NCBI RefSeq assembly: GCF_002386445.1
Contig: NZ_DGIR01000054.1
Location: 1-64,000, forward strand
DNA: 64,000 nucleotides
Direction of reading: 5' to 3'
Origin: Pseudomonas sp. UBA4617
GTDB lineage: Bacteria > Pseudomonadota > Gammaproteobacteria > Pseudomonadales > Pseudomonadaceae
The translations under genes and the position numbers were made by a program. The notes under the pieces are model-generated. The model was not told where the DNA came from. It made no database searches and saw nothing but the letters and a program-made list of their open reading frames with translations. Shown here one piece after another: positions 26,025 to 34,020 of the stretch. Within the stretch, counting starts at the first letter, position 1. Each line of letters opens with the position of its first letter.

Positions 26025-27689
26025 ATGAAAAATTCCCTAACCAGCCGCTACGCCTGCCTCGCATTCTGCCTACTATTCACCCTCGCCAGCCTGCCGTTGC
26101 TACACACGCACACCTGGCTATGGCCCATCACGCTGATCACCACCTTGCTCAGCCTGGTCGGCCTCAACGACCTGCGCCAGAGCCACCATGCCGTGCGCCG
26201 CAACTACCCGATCCTGGGCAACATCCGCTACCTGATCGAAACCATCCGCCCGGAAATCCGCCAGTACCTGATCGAGGGCGACGACGACAAGCTGCCGTTT
26301 TCCCGCGCTCAGCGCTCGCTGGTCTACGCCCGGGCCAAGAACGAAAGCGCCGAGAAGGCCTTTGGCACGCTCAACGACGCCTACAAGCCCGGCTTCGAGT
26401 TCATCAGCCATTCCATGTTGCCGGTGAACACGCCGGACCCTGCTTCGTTTCGCATCGCCATCGGCGGGCCGCAATGCCGCCTACCCTATTCTGCATCCAT
26501 CTTCAACATTTCCGCGATGAGCTTCGGCGCGCTCAGCGCCAACGCCATCGCGGCGCTCAACCGTGGTGCACGCATGGGCCGTTTTGCCCATGACACGGGC
26601 GAAGGCAGTATCAGCCCGTACCACCACGAACATGGCGGTGACCTGATCTGGGAAATCGGCAGTGGCTACTTCGGTTGCCGCACCGAGGACGGTCGCTTCG
26701 ACCCGCAGCGCTTCGCCGAGCAGGCCCGCTCGCCGCAGGTGAAGATGATCGAGGTGAAACTCAGCCAGGGCGCCAAGCCGGGCCATGGCGGCATCCTGCC
26801 GGGGCACAAGGTCAGCCGCGAAATCGCCCAGACCCGCGGCGTACGCGAGGGTGAAGATTGCATCTCGCCGGCAGCGCACAGTGCTTTCCGCACGCCGGCC
26901 GAATTGCTGCAGTTCATTGCCAGCCTGCGCGAGCTGTCGGGCGGCAAGCCGGTGGGCTTCAAGTTCTGCCTGGGCCACCCATGGGAATTCATGGGTATCG
27001 CCAAGGCCATGCTGGCCACCGGCATTACCCCGGACTTCATCGTCGTCGACGGCAAGGAAGGCGGTACCGGCGCGGCGCCGCGCGAGTTCAGCGACAACAT
27101 GGGCGTACCCATGCGCGAAGGGCTGATGTTCGTGCACAACACCCTGGTCGGCCTGAACCTGCGCTCCAGCATCCGCATTGGCGCGGCGGGCAAGATCGTC
27201 AGTGCCTTCGACATCGCCAGTGTGCTGGCTATCGGCGCTGACTGGGTCAACTCCGCGCGCGGCTTCATGTTCGCCATCGGCTGCATCCAGTCGCAGAGCT
27301 GCCACACCAACAAGTGCCCGACCGGGGTGGCCACGCAAGACCCGCTGCGCCAGCGGGCACTGGTGGTGCCGGACAAGGCTGAACGGGTTGCCAGCTTCCA
27401 CCGCAATACCTTGCATGCGTTGGCAGAGATGCTGGCCGCTGCGGGGCTGGAGCACCCTTCGCAGCTCAAACCCAAGCACCTGGCGCGGCGTATCAGCCCA
27501 AGTGAAATCGGCTTGTTCTCGGACCTGCACACGTTTCTCAAGCCGGGCGAGTTGCTGGGGGGCTCGATTGAAAGCGAGTTCTATGCGCGGATGTGGCGGA
27601 TGGCGCGTAGCGACAGTTTTGCGCCGGAGACAGGGGACGGGAAAGTGAAGGTTGCAGGGGTGCGGCGCAGGGAGGTGGAGCCGGCGTAA
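26025..27689 (+). CDS. FMN-binding glutamate synthase family protein
   Basis: 554 residues. Two hydrophobic segments lie near the N-terminus (residues about 8-25 and 28-48), then the FMN-binding GltS barrel: SAMSFGALSANAIAALNRGA, GEGSISPYHHEHGGDLIWEI, VDGKEGGTGAAP and an iron-sulfur cysteine motif CIQSQSCHTNKCPTG near residue 425. This is the membrane-anchored glutamate-synthase-like protein (YerD type) that lacks the amidotransferase domain of true GltB, so its reaction and amino donor are uncertain. ATG 26025; monocistronic, ended by a terminator at 27696. Confidence 0.9.
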   Translation: MKNSLTSRYACLAFCLLFTLASLPLLHTHTWLWPITLITTLLSLVGLNDLRQSHHAVRRNYPILGNIRYLIETIRPEIRQYLIEGDDDKLPFSRAQRSLVYARAKNESAEKAFGTLNDAYKPGFEFISHSMLPVNTPDPASFRIAIGGPQCRLPYSASIFNISAMSFGALSANAIAALNRGARMGRFAHDTGEGSISPYHHEHGGDLIWEIGSGYFGCRTEDGRFDPQRFAEQARSPQVKMIEVKLSQGAKPGHGGILPGHKVSREIAQTRGVREGEDCISPAAHSAFRTPAELLQFIASLRELSGGKPVGFKFCLGHPWEFMGIAKAMLATGITPDFIVVDGKEGGTGAAPREFSDNMGVPMREGLMFVHNTLVGLNLRSSIRIGAAGKIVSAFDIASVLAIGADWVNSARGFMFAIGCIQSQSCHTNKCPTGVATQDPLRQRALVVPDKAERVASFHRNTLHALAEMLAAAGLEHPSQLKPKHLARRISPSEIGLFSDLHTFLKPGELLGGSIESEFYARMWRMARSDSFAPETGDGKVKVAGVRRREVEPA

Positions 27690-27695
27690 CAGTAG

Positions 27696-27726
27696 AAGCC
27701 TGGGGCTGCAGCGCGGCCCCAGGCTT
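27696..27726. terminator. Bidirectional terminator
   Basis: Stem aagcctgggg (27696-27705) with ccccaggctt (27717-27726) between the convergent glutamate-synthase-like and porin genes. Confidence 0.8.
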
Positions 27727-27732
27727 TGATGA

Positions 27733-29052
27733 TCAGAAGATACTGATCGGGTACTCGACGAATACGCGGACTTCGTTGCCGTCGTCGTTGTAGCCGTTCT
27801 GCTGCACGGCGTTGTTGGTACGCACGAACGAGCTACGCAGCTTGATCGACAGGTCCTTGGCCGGGCCGTCCTGCACCACGTAACGGATCTGGTTGAAGAT
27901 CTCGCGCTCTTTACCTTCGCCGAAGCCCTGCGGGTTGGCGACGTTGCGGGTATTGATGTTGTCACCCACCACGTAGGCCAGCTTGTAGGTCAGGCCCGGA
28001 ATGCCGTAGGCACCGAAGTCCAGGCCGTAGCCCAGTTGCCAGGAACGCTCGTCTTCGGCGTTGAAGTCGGACCAGTACGAGTTGGCCAGGTAGATGGTCG
28101 AACCACCGTCACCCACGCCACCGGCGTTCTGGTACCAGCCGTAGTTGTAGCCGGTGCTGCCGGTGCTGCGCTGGTGGGCGATGGTGAACGAGTGCGCACC
28201 GTAGGCGTAGGTGGCGGCCAGGCTCCAGATGGTGTTGGAGTCGCCGTTCAGTTCGGCGCTCTTGACGAACTTGTTGTCGATGTCCGACTTGTAGCCGTTG
28301 AAGTCCAGGGTCAGAGACTGATCGCTGGCGATCGGGAAGACATAGTTCAGGCCCAGGTAGTGCTTCTTCATCACGTCTTCGTTGTCGGCGGTGTACAGCG
28401 AAGCGGTGAAGTTGTCGGTGAACTTGTAGCTGCCACCAAGCACGTTGATCGACTTCAGGCCACCACCGTCACGGCGCTCGGCGCTTTTGCGCGCTTCCTG
28501 GGTGAAGCGGCCAGCGTTCAGTTCCAGGCCCTGGATTTCCTTGGAGGTGATCAGGGTACCGGTGAAGCTTTCTGGCAGCAGGCGGGCGTCGTCGTACTGC
28601 AGCACTGGCAGTGCCGGCATCTGGTCACCGTACTTGAGCACGGTGTTGGAGATGCGGAACTTCACTGCAGCGCCACCACGGGCCAGGTTGTGCGGCGAGT
28701 TGGCGTTGCCGTTCTGGTCCTTGAAGTCCGAAGGCTTGAAGAAGTCGACACCGGCGCCACCGTTATGGCCCTTGCCGCCGTCGAGACGCACGGCGTACAG
28801 GCCGAATGCATCGACGCCGACACCGACGGTGCCCTGGGTGAAACCGGAGGAGAAGTTGGCGATGACGCCCTGGCCCCATTCGATCTGGTCGTCGGTGCCG
28901 TGCTTCTTGTCACGATTGATGTAGGCGTTGCGCAGCAGGACGTTGGCGTGGCTGTCCTCGATGAAGCCCTTGCTATCGGCCTGGTCATTGGCCTGTGCCT
29001 GGGTCGCGGCGATCATCGCCAGGGCGACCAGGCTGATCCTGGTTTTCAACAT
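27733..29052 (-). CDS. OprD-family outer membrane porin
   Basis: 439 residues. Signal peptide MLKTRISLVALAMIAATQAQ, then a family start FIEDSHANVLLRNAYINRDK and many beta strands with aromatic girdles, ending in a terminal Phe (VFVEYPISIF) as expected of outer-membrane barrels. OprD-family channels take up amino acids, peptides or aromatic/organic acids. By order next to the siderophore receptor it matches the P. putida OprE/OprQ-type porin. ATG 29052 is preceded by AAGGA; the open frame extends upstream without a signal peptide. The substrate is not decided. Confidence 0.9.
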   Translation of the reverse strand: MLKTRISLVALAMIAATQAQANDQADSKGFIEDSHANVLLRNAYINRDKKHGTDDQIEWGQGVIANFSSGFTQGTVGVGVDAFGLYAVRLDGGKGHNGGAGVDFFKPSDFKDQNGNANSPHNLARGGAAVKFRISNTVLKYGDQMPALPVLQYDDARLLPESFTGTLITSKEIQGLELNAGRFTQEARKSAERRDGGGLKSINVLGGSYKFTDNFTASLYTADNEDVMKKHYLGLNYVFPIASDQSLTLDFNGYKSDIDNKFVKSAELNGDSNTIWSLAATYAYGAHSFTIAHQRSTGSTGYNYGWYQNAGGVGDGGSTIYLANSYWSDFNAEDERSWQLGYGLDFGAYGIPGLTYKLAYVVGDNINTRNVANPQGFGEGKEREIFNQIRYVVQDGPAKDLSIKLRSSFVRTNNAVQQNGYNDDGNEVRVFVEYPISIF

Positions 29053-29544
29053 GTTGTTTTCCTTGTTCCTAATCAAAAACGCTCTGCAATATGACGCCAG
29101 GAACCCACGCCCCTTCGTAGGTTCGACGCTATGCGGATCCAGACTGGAAGGCCTGCCGTTAATCAAACGGCGGCACTGACAGTTGCGTGGCCACGGTGGT
29201 GGCCAGCAGGCGTTGGCCGAATCCTAGCCGCGCGCGTTTAGAAATGTCAAAAAATCGTGAAATGAAGGTTGATATAACCAAAATCGACGGCGACTTCAGT
29301 GCATTTACGTAGAGGTTTGCGCTATCAGCGGGCAGTTTATCCTGGGCGGAATTGGCTTCCTGACCGAGCGGATAATTCCTGCGCAGCTGGGCAAAAAGCT
29401 GCTGCTGGCGGGAAACCCAATGCGAAGGATTTTTTACAAACAGATACACATGTAAGAACAAGTCATTTCGAATAGCCATGCAATAGCAAATAGCAAGCAT
29501 TACCATCCGCACCTCTTTTTCACTTGCTCGATCCGGATGTGCCC
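29053..29544. other. Divergent region between porin and siderophore receptor
   Basis: About 490 bases, notably AT-richer than average between 29220 and 29520. It must contain both promoters. A minus-strand open frame at 29159-29569 is not protein-like and crosses both promoter regions. Apart from a Fur-box-like sequence (29486-29504) I see nothing definite. Confidence 0.5.
29486..29504 (+). promoter_or_regulatory. Possible Fur box
   Basis: The 19-mer gcaaatagcaagcattacc matches the Fur consensus gataatgataatcattatc at 12 of 19 positions by eye and lies 41 bases before the receptor start. Iron control of a siderophore receptor is expected, but the match is moderate. Confidence 0.35.
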
Positions 29545-31584
29545 ATGCTTGTACCCTGCCGTCTCTCACCCCTGCCCTTTGGCCTGTCGCTGCTGTTCAG
29601 CGCCGGCCTGGCCAGTGCTGCCACCACCACCCTGCCGGAATTGTCGGTGACCGCCGATAGCGAGCGCGACAAGGACAACCCCCAGGTCCGCGAGGTAAGC
29701 ACGGCGACCCGCACGGCGACGCCGCTGCGCTATGTGCCGCAGGCTATCGACGCGGTGAAGACCGCCAATGTGCTGGATTACGGCAGCAATACGCTGGGCA
29801 AGGCGCTGGAAGGCATCCCGAATGTCAGCAGTGGTGCGGATACCCGTTTCGACAGCGTGCGTATCCGCGGCTTCGAGGCCAGCAACGATTTCTACCTGGA
29901 CGGCATCCGCGACGACAGCCAGTACATTCGCGACCTGCATAACATCGAGCGAGTCGAAGTGCTCAAGGGGCCGGCGGCGGTACTGTATGGCCGTGGCAGC
30001 CAGGGCGGTATCGTCAACCGGGTCAGCAAGGCGCCGGAGCCCGGCCGCCGCTCGACCCTCGAGGCACAGGCCGGCAGCGAAGACCTGCGCAGCCTGTATG
30101 CCGACCTCAGTGCCGACCCCAGCGACACCGTCAGCCTGCGCCTGAACATGGGCAACCAGGACAACAACAGTTTCCGCGACGGCGTCCACGGCAGCCGCCA
30201 ACTGTTCGCACCGTCGCTCAGTTGGCAGGTCAACCCCGACCTGAACTGGCTGGTGCAATATGAATACAGCCGCTACAACCGCACCCCGGACCGCGGTATC
30301 CCCGGGGCCAACGGTCGCCCGGCCAACGTCAGCCGCAGCACTACCTACGGCGACCCGCGCGACTACATTGACGACCATGCCCAGTCGCTGCGCTCGCGCC
30401 TGAACTACCAGCTGAACGAAACCTGGCAATTGCGCCATACCTTGGGCCTGTTCAAGCTCGACAGCGAGTTCGACAACACCTATGTCACCAACTATGACGC
30501 CAGCACCGACACCCTGACCCGCCAGCGCTGGCAGCAGGACCTGAATACCCGCAACCTGTCCAACAACCTGGAGGCCGAGGGCGATTTCGACACTCTGGGC
30601 CTGGAGCACAAGCTGTTGCTGGGCCTGGAGATCGGCAACCAGAAGCGTGACCCCGTGCTGTACAAAGCGCCCGACCGCCAGCTCGATGGCAACCTGGCGT
30701 TATGGAGTGACAATCACACCGTGGTCGATAGCCGCGGCCTTTACCTTCAGGACCAGATCCGCCTGAACGATCAGTGGCAGGTCCTTGCCGGTGTACGCTT
30801 CGACCAGTTCGAAGTGCAGACCACCGACAAGGATGGACGCCGCGAATCACAGGACAGCAATAGCACCAGCCCACGCCTGGGGGTGGTCTACACACCGTGG
30901 CGCGACCATTCGTTCTATGCCTCGTGGAGCAAGACCTTCTCGCCAGTTGGCGGCGGCCTGATCGGCATTACCCCGCAGGCGAAGGGCAACACCAACGACA
31001 CCAAGCCAGAAGAAACCCGACAGAAAGAAATCGGCGTGAAGAGCGACTGGCTTGACCAGCGCCTGACCACCACCCTGGCCATTTATGAGCTGGAGTTGTA
31101 CAACCGCCGTACCCGTGACCCGCTGGTGCCGGAAAACATCCTGCTCAGTGGCCTGCAGCGTTCGCGCGGTGTCGAGCTGACCGCCACCGGTAATATCACT
31201 GGCAACTGGTATGTGCGCGGCGGCATCGGCCTGCAGGATGCGACCATCGTGAAGGACAACAACGGCCAGCAAGGCAACCGCATCAATGACGTGGCCAAGC
31301 GCAACGGCAGCCTGTTCATCACCTGGAAGCCGCAACTGGGCTGGTACGCCGAGACCGGCCTGACGCTGGTGGGCGAGCGCTATGCCGATAACCAGAACAC
31401 CACGGTGTTACCGGGTTATGGCCGTTGGGATGCGCTGGCGGGGTACCGCGCGCAAGACTGGGATGTGCGAGCGGCGTTGAGCAACATTGCCGACAAGACC
31501 TATTACAGCTCGGCAACCAGTGCAGCGCAGATCCAGCTGGGTGACCCGCGCAGCCTGGTGGTGACTGGCAGCTACAGCTTCTGA
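29545..31584 (+). CDS. TonB-dependent siderophore receptor
   Basis: 679 residues. Signal peptide MLVPCRLSPLPFGLSLLFSA then the plug domain (LDYGSNTLGKALEGIPNVSS, RIRGFEASNDFYLDGIRDDS, VEVLKGPAAVLYGRGSQGG) and a 22-strand barrel ending in SLVVTGSYSF with terminal Phe. This is the TIGR01783 siderophore-receptor pattern; the ligand is unknown (catecholate-type receptors look like this). There is no N-terminal signalling domain for a sigma/anti-sigma pair. A TTG at 29524 would extend it by 7 residues; ATG 29545 starts the signal peptide. A possible Fur box stands upstream. Confidence 0.92.
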   Translation: MLVPCRLSPLPFGLSLLFSAGLASAATTTLPELSVTADSERDKDNPQVREVSTATRTATPLRYVPQAIDAVKTANVLDYGSNTLGKALEGIPNVSSGADTRFDSVRIRGFEASNDFYLDGIRDDSQYIRDLHNIERVEVLKGPAAVLYGRGSQGGIVNRVSKAPEPGRRSTLEAQAGSEDLRSLYADLSADPSDTVSLRLNMGNQDNNSFRDGVHGSRQLFAPSLSWQVNPDLNWLVQYEYSRYNRTPDRGIPGANGRPANVSRSTTYGDPRDYIDDHAQSLRSRLNYQLNETWQLRHTLGLFKLDSEFDNTYVTNYDASTDTLTRQRWQQDLNTRNLSNNLEAEGDFDTLGLEHKLLLGLEIGNQKRDPVLYKAPDRQLDGNLALWSDNHTVVDSRGLYLQDQIRLNDQWQVLAGVRFDQFEVQTTDKDGRRESQDSNSTSPRLGVVYTPWRDHSFYASWSKTFSPVGGGLIGITPQAKGNTNDTKPEETRQKEIGVKSDWLDQRLTTTLAIYELELYNRRTRDPLVPENILLSGLQRSRGVELTATGNITGNWYVRGGIGLQDATIVKDNNGQQGNRINDVAKRNGSLFITWKPQLGWYAETGLTLVGERYADNQNTTVLPGYGRWDALAGYRAQDWDVRAALSNIADKTYYSSATSAAQIQLGDPRSLVVTGSYSF

Positions 31585-31598
31585 TATCTGGCAAGTTA

Positions 31599-31634
31599 CC
31601 GGCCCCTTCACGGCTTCAGCCGCGAAGCGGCCGG
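31599..31634. repeat. REP-like palindrome
   Basis: ccggccccttcacggct and gccgcgaagcggccgg form an imperfect hairpin (ccggcc, cttc and cggc blocks pair) immediately after the receptor gene. It may also serve as a 3' stabiliser. Confidence 0.65.
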
Positions 31635-31653
31635 TAGAGGTTCAAGCAATCGA

Positions 31654-31851
31654 TCAGTGCCACACCGCCATCAGCGCCTGCATTTCTGCTTCGCTGATCA
31701 GCCCTTGGGGATATCGTCCGGCAAGCAGACGTCGTGGGTCGGTCGTCCTGACCCTGATGCTTCCATGGTGTTTCAACCACTTCGCCACAAGCTTGAGCGA
31801 CTGGTGATCCACTGCCGATGGGCGCGAAGCCGACTCACTTGCTGCGTTCAT
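31654..31851 (-). CDS. Small uncharacterised protein (65 aa)
   Basis: 65 residues from ATG 31851 (MNAASESASRPSAVDHQSLK), continuing VAKWLKHHGSIRVRTTDPRR and ending EAEMQALMAVWH. No signal peptide or membrane helix; mixed helical, basic middle. GGGAG lies 11 bases upstream, a loose ribosome-binding site. It converges with the siderophore receptor gene across a REP element. The sequence is protein-like and I have a vague recollection of similar small Pseudomonas proteins, but no function. An upstream in-frame start (31884) is less convincing. Nothing but the aguA terminator lies between 31852 and 32049. Confidence 0.55.
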   Translation of the reverse strand: MNAASESASRPSAVDHQSLKLVAKWLKHHGSIRVRTTDPRRLLAGRYPQGLISEAEMQALMAVWH

Positions 31852-32003
31852 TTCTACACGTACTCCCTGGCCCATGGACGGCAAATTTACTTATGTATTG
31901 TTACAGATCTGATCGCGCGGCCTGGCCGAGCTATCGATCTGGCTATCCCTTTGAAATCAATACAAAACATATGCCAGCACGGCCCACCGGATATCGCCCG
32001 GGA

Positions 32004-32032
32004 ATAAAAAAGGCCCGTCAGGTGACGGGCCT
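32004..32032 (-). terminator. Terminator of aguA
   Basis: Stem aggcccgtc (32011-32019) with gacgggcct (32024-32032) and, on the minus strand, a run of T read from the A tract at 32005-32010. Confidence 0.88.
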
Positions 32033-32049
32033 CTTCCTTCATGGTGCGG

Positions 32050-33156
32050 TCAACGCTTTAGCGGCGCCGGCTGCTGCTGGGTCAGGCAGTGGATATTGCC
32101 ACCGCCCAGCAACAGTTCACGACCGGGGATCATCACCACTTCATGGTCGGGGAAAAGCTTCTCCAGGATCGCCCTGGCCTCGGAATCCGCCGGGTCGTCA
32201 AAGCTTGGCGCAATGATGCCACCGTTGACGATCAGGAAGTTGACGTACGAACCGGCCAGACGCACCGACGGGTCACGCTCCTGGCTACCGGCCACGTGAT
32301 CGACACCGGCGCACTCTTCAGCGGTGGCGAACAGCGGGCCCGGGATCGGCATCTTGTGCACGACGAACTCACGGCCCTTGGCGTCGCGGGTGTTCTTCAG
32401 CACCTCCATTGCAGCCTGGCAGCGGGCGTAGTTGGGGTCGTTGGAATCATCGGTCCAGGCCAGTAACACTTCGCCCGGGCGCACGTAACAGCAGAAGTTG
32501 TCGACGTGCCCATCGGTCTCGTCGTTATACAGGCCATCCGGCAGCCAGACCACGGTGTCCACCGCCAGATGCTCGCGCAATACCGCTTCGATCTGTTCGC
32601 GGCTCAGGTGCGGGTTGCGGTTGCGGTTGAGCAGGCACTCTTCCGTGGTGATCACGGTGCCTTCGCCGTCGACGTGGATCGAACCGCCTTCGAGCACGAA
32701 ACCTTCGGTGTGGTAGCGCTGGCAGCGCTCCATTTCCAGCACCTTGGCAGCCAGTTCCTCGTCGCGGTTCCACGGCGCATACAGGCCGCCATCGAAGCCA
32801 CCCCAGGCATTGAAGCCCCAGTCGACCCCGCGTACTTCGCCCCGGTCGTTAATGACGAAGGTCGGGCCGGTGTCGCGTACCCAGGCGTCATCGTTGCTGA
32901 TTTCGACCACACGGATGTTCGGCTGGTCAAGTTGGCGACGGGCGTTTTCGTACTGGCCAGCGGAAACCGCGACGGTTACCGGCTCGAAACGGGCGATGGC
33001 CTTGGCCAGGGTCACATGGGCAGCCTGCGCCGGCTTGCCGCCCAGGCGCCAGTTGTCCGGGCGCTCGGGCCAGACCATCCACACCTGGGTTTGCGGGGCC
33101 CACTCGGCGGGCATGTGGAAACCATCGGCACGGGGGGTGGAATTGAGGGTTTTCAT
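32050..33156 (-). CDS. aguA: Agmatine deiminase
   Basis: 368 residues. Hydrolyses agmatine to N-carbamoylputrescine and ammonia, the first step of agmatine use as carbon and nitrogen source and a route to putrescine. Family start ADGFHMPAEWAPQTQVWMVW; the catalytic Cys is near the C-terminus in LLLGGGNIHCLTQQQP; substrate-binding DDAWVRDTGPTFV and HVDNFCCYVRPGE are visible. It is alone here: the usual partner aguB (N-carbamoylputrescine amidase) and the TetR regulator aguR are not adjacent. An AT-rich palindrome lies in its upstream region. Confidence 0.96.
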   Translation of the reverse strand: MKTLNSTPRADGFHMPAEWAPQTQVWMVWPERPDNWRLGGKPAQAAHVTLAKAIARFEPVTVAVSAGQYENARRQLDQPNIRVVEISNDDAWVRDTGPTFVINDRGEVRGVDWGFNAWGGFDGGLYAPWNRDEELAAKVLEMERCQRYHTEGFVLEGGSIHVDGEGTVITTEECLLNRNRNPHLSREQIEAVLREHLAVDTVVWLPDGLYNDETDGHVDNFCCYVRPGEVLLAWTDDSNDPNYARCQAAMEVLKNTRDAKGREFVVHKMPIPGPLFATAEECAGVDHVAGSQERDPSVRLAGSYVNFLIVNGGIIAPSFDDPADSEARAILEKLFPDHEVVMIPGRELLLGGGNIHCLTQQQPAPLKR

Positions 33157-33218
33157 GGTTGACCTCTGTGGTGGCGGCCCTGAGCCGGACTGTGCTGGGG
33201 CGTCGGCGCATTTATAAC

Positions 33219-33230
33219 CGATATATATCG
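33219..33230 (-). promoter_or_regulatory. AT-rich palindrome upstream of aguA
   Basis: cgatatatatcg is a perfect 12-base palindrome within the AT-rich stretch 33210-33240, about 65 bases before the aguA start, in the 276-base divergent region towards the epimerase gene. It looks like a possible repressor operator; the protein that would bind it is not known from this window. Confidence 0.35.
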
Positions 33231-33432
33231 ATATTTAAAGCCGCTACGACGGACTAAAATAGTACGAAAGCAAAAATAACCCGATAACAATCGGCATACA
33301 CGCAAGCATGCCCAACGTCCGAACGGCCCTGATTTCCACCCTGGCCGATCTGTGAATCCATTGCGGCGCAGGGGGACAAAGCCAGCGCGAACGGCTAGGG
33401 TCAATACTTAGCTAACCGGCCAGCGAACCAGC

Positions 33433-33978
33433 ATGAATATCATCCCTACCGCAATCCCCGATGTCCTGATCATCGAGCCGAAGGTTTTCGGTGACAGCCG
33501 TGGTTTTTTCTTCGAGGCATTCAACGCCCGTGAGTTCGCTCGCCTGACCGGTGTTACAGCGGAGTTCGTCCAGGACAACCACTCGCGCTCCATCAAAGGG
33601 GTGTTGCGCGGCCTGCATTACCAGGTACAGAACACCCAAGGCAAGCTGGTGCGCGTGGTGCAGGGGGAAATCCGCGATGTTGCCCTGGATGTACGCAAAA
33701 GCTCGCCCACCTTCGGCCAATGGGTAACGGTGCAGCTGTCAGCCGACAACCATCGCCAGTTGTGGATCCCACCCGGCTTCGCCCATGGCTTTGCAGTGAT
33801 GAGTGACTCCGCCGAGTTCCTGTACAAGACTACCGATTACTACAACCCGGACGCCGACCGCTGCATCCGCTGGGATGATCCCGACCTGGCGATCGACTGG
33901 GGGTTGACCCAGCCACCGGTGCTTTCCGACAAGGACAAAGCTGGCCGGCCATGGGCAGAGGCGGAACTGCTGCCGTAA
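33433..33978 (+). CDS. rfbC: dTDP-4-dehydrorhamnose 3,5-epimerase family protein
   Basis: 181 residues, standard RmlC length. Cupin fold: PKVFGDSRGFFFEAFNAREF, the catalytic His in GVLRGLHYQVQN, VVQGEIRDVALDVRKSSPTF, and WIPPGFAHGFAVMSDSAEFL with the YKTTDYYNP tail. RmlC epimerises dTDP-4-keto-6-deoxyglucose on the way to dTDP-rhamnose. Here it stands alone, with no rmlA/B/D neighbours, so it may be a second copy serving another pathway. It is followed by a two-component system on the same strand after about 40 bases. Confidence 0.92.
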   Translation: MNIIPTAIPDVLIIEPKVFGDSRGFFFEAFNAREFARLTGVTAEFVQDNHSRSIKGVLRGLHYQVQNTQGKLVRVVQGEIRDVALDVRKSSPTFGQWVTVQLSADNHRQLWIPPGFAHGFAVMSDSAEFLYKTTDYYNPDADRCIRWDDPDLAIDWGLTQPPVLSDKDKAGRPWAEAELLP

Positions 33979-34020
33979 CTAGCGCATAATTGCGTCAGAC
34001 TTTTCTGGCGCCCTTACGTG

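Noticed and set aside
29159..29569. A 136-residue minus-strand frame in the porin-receptor gap
   Set aside because: No ribosome-binding site or domain-like composition; it would occupy the promoter regions of both flanking genes.
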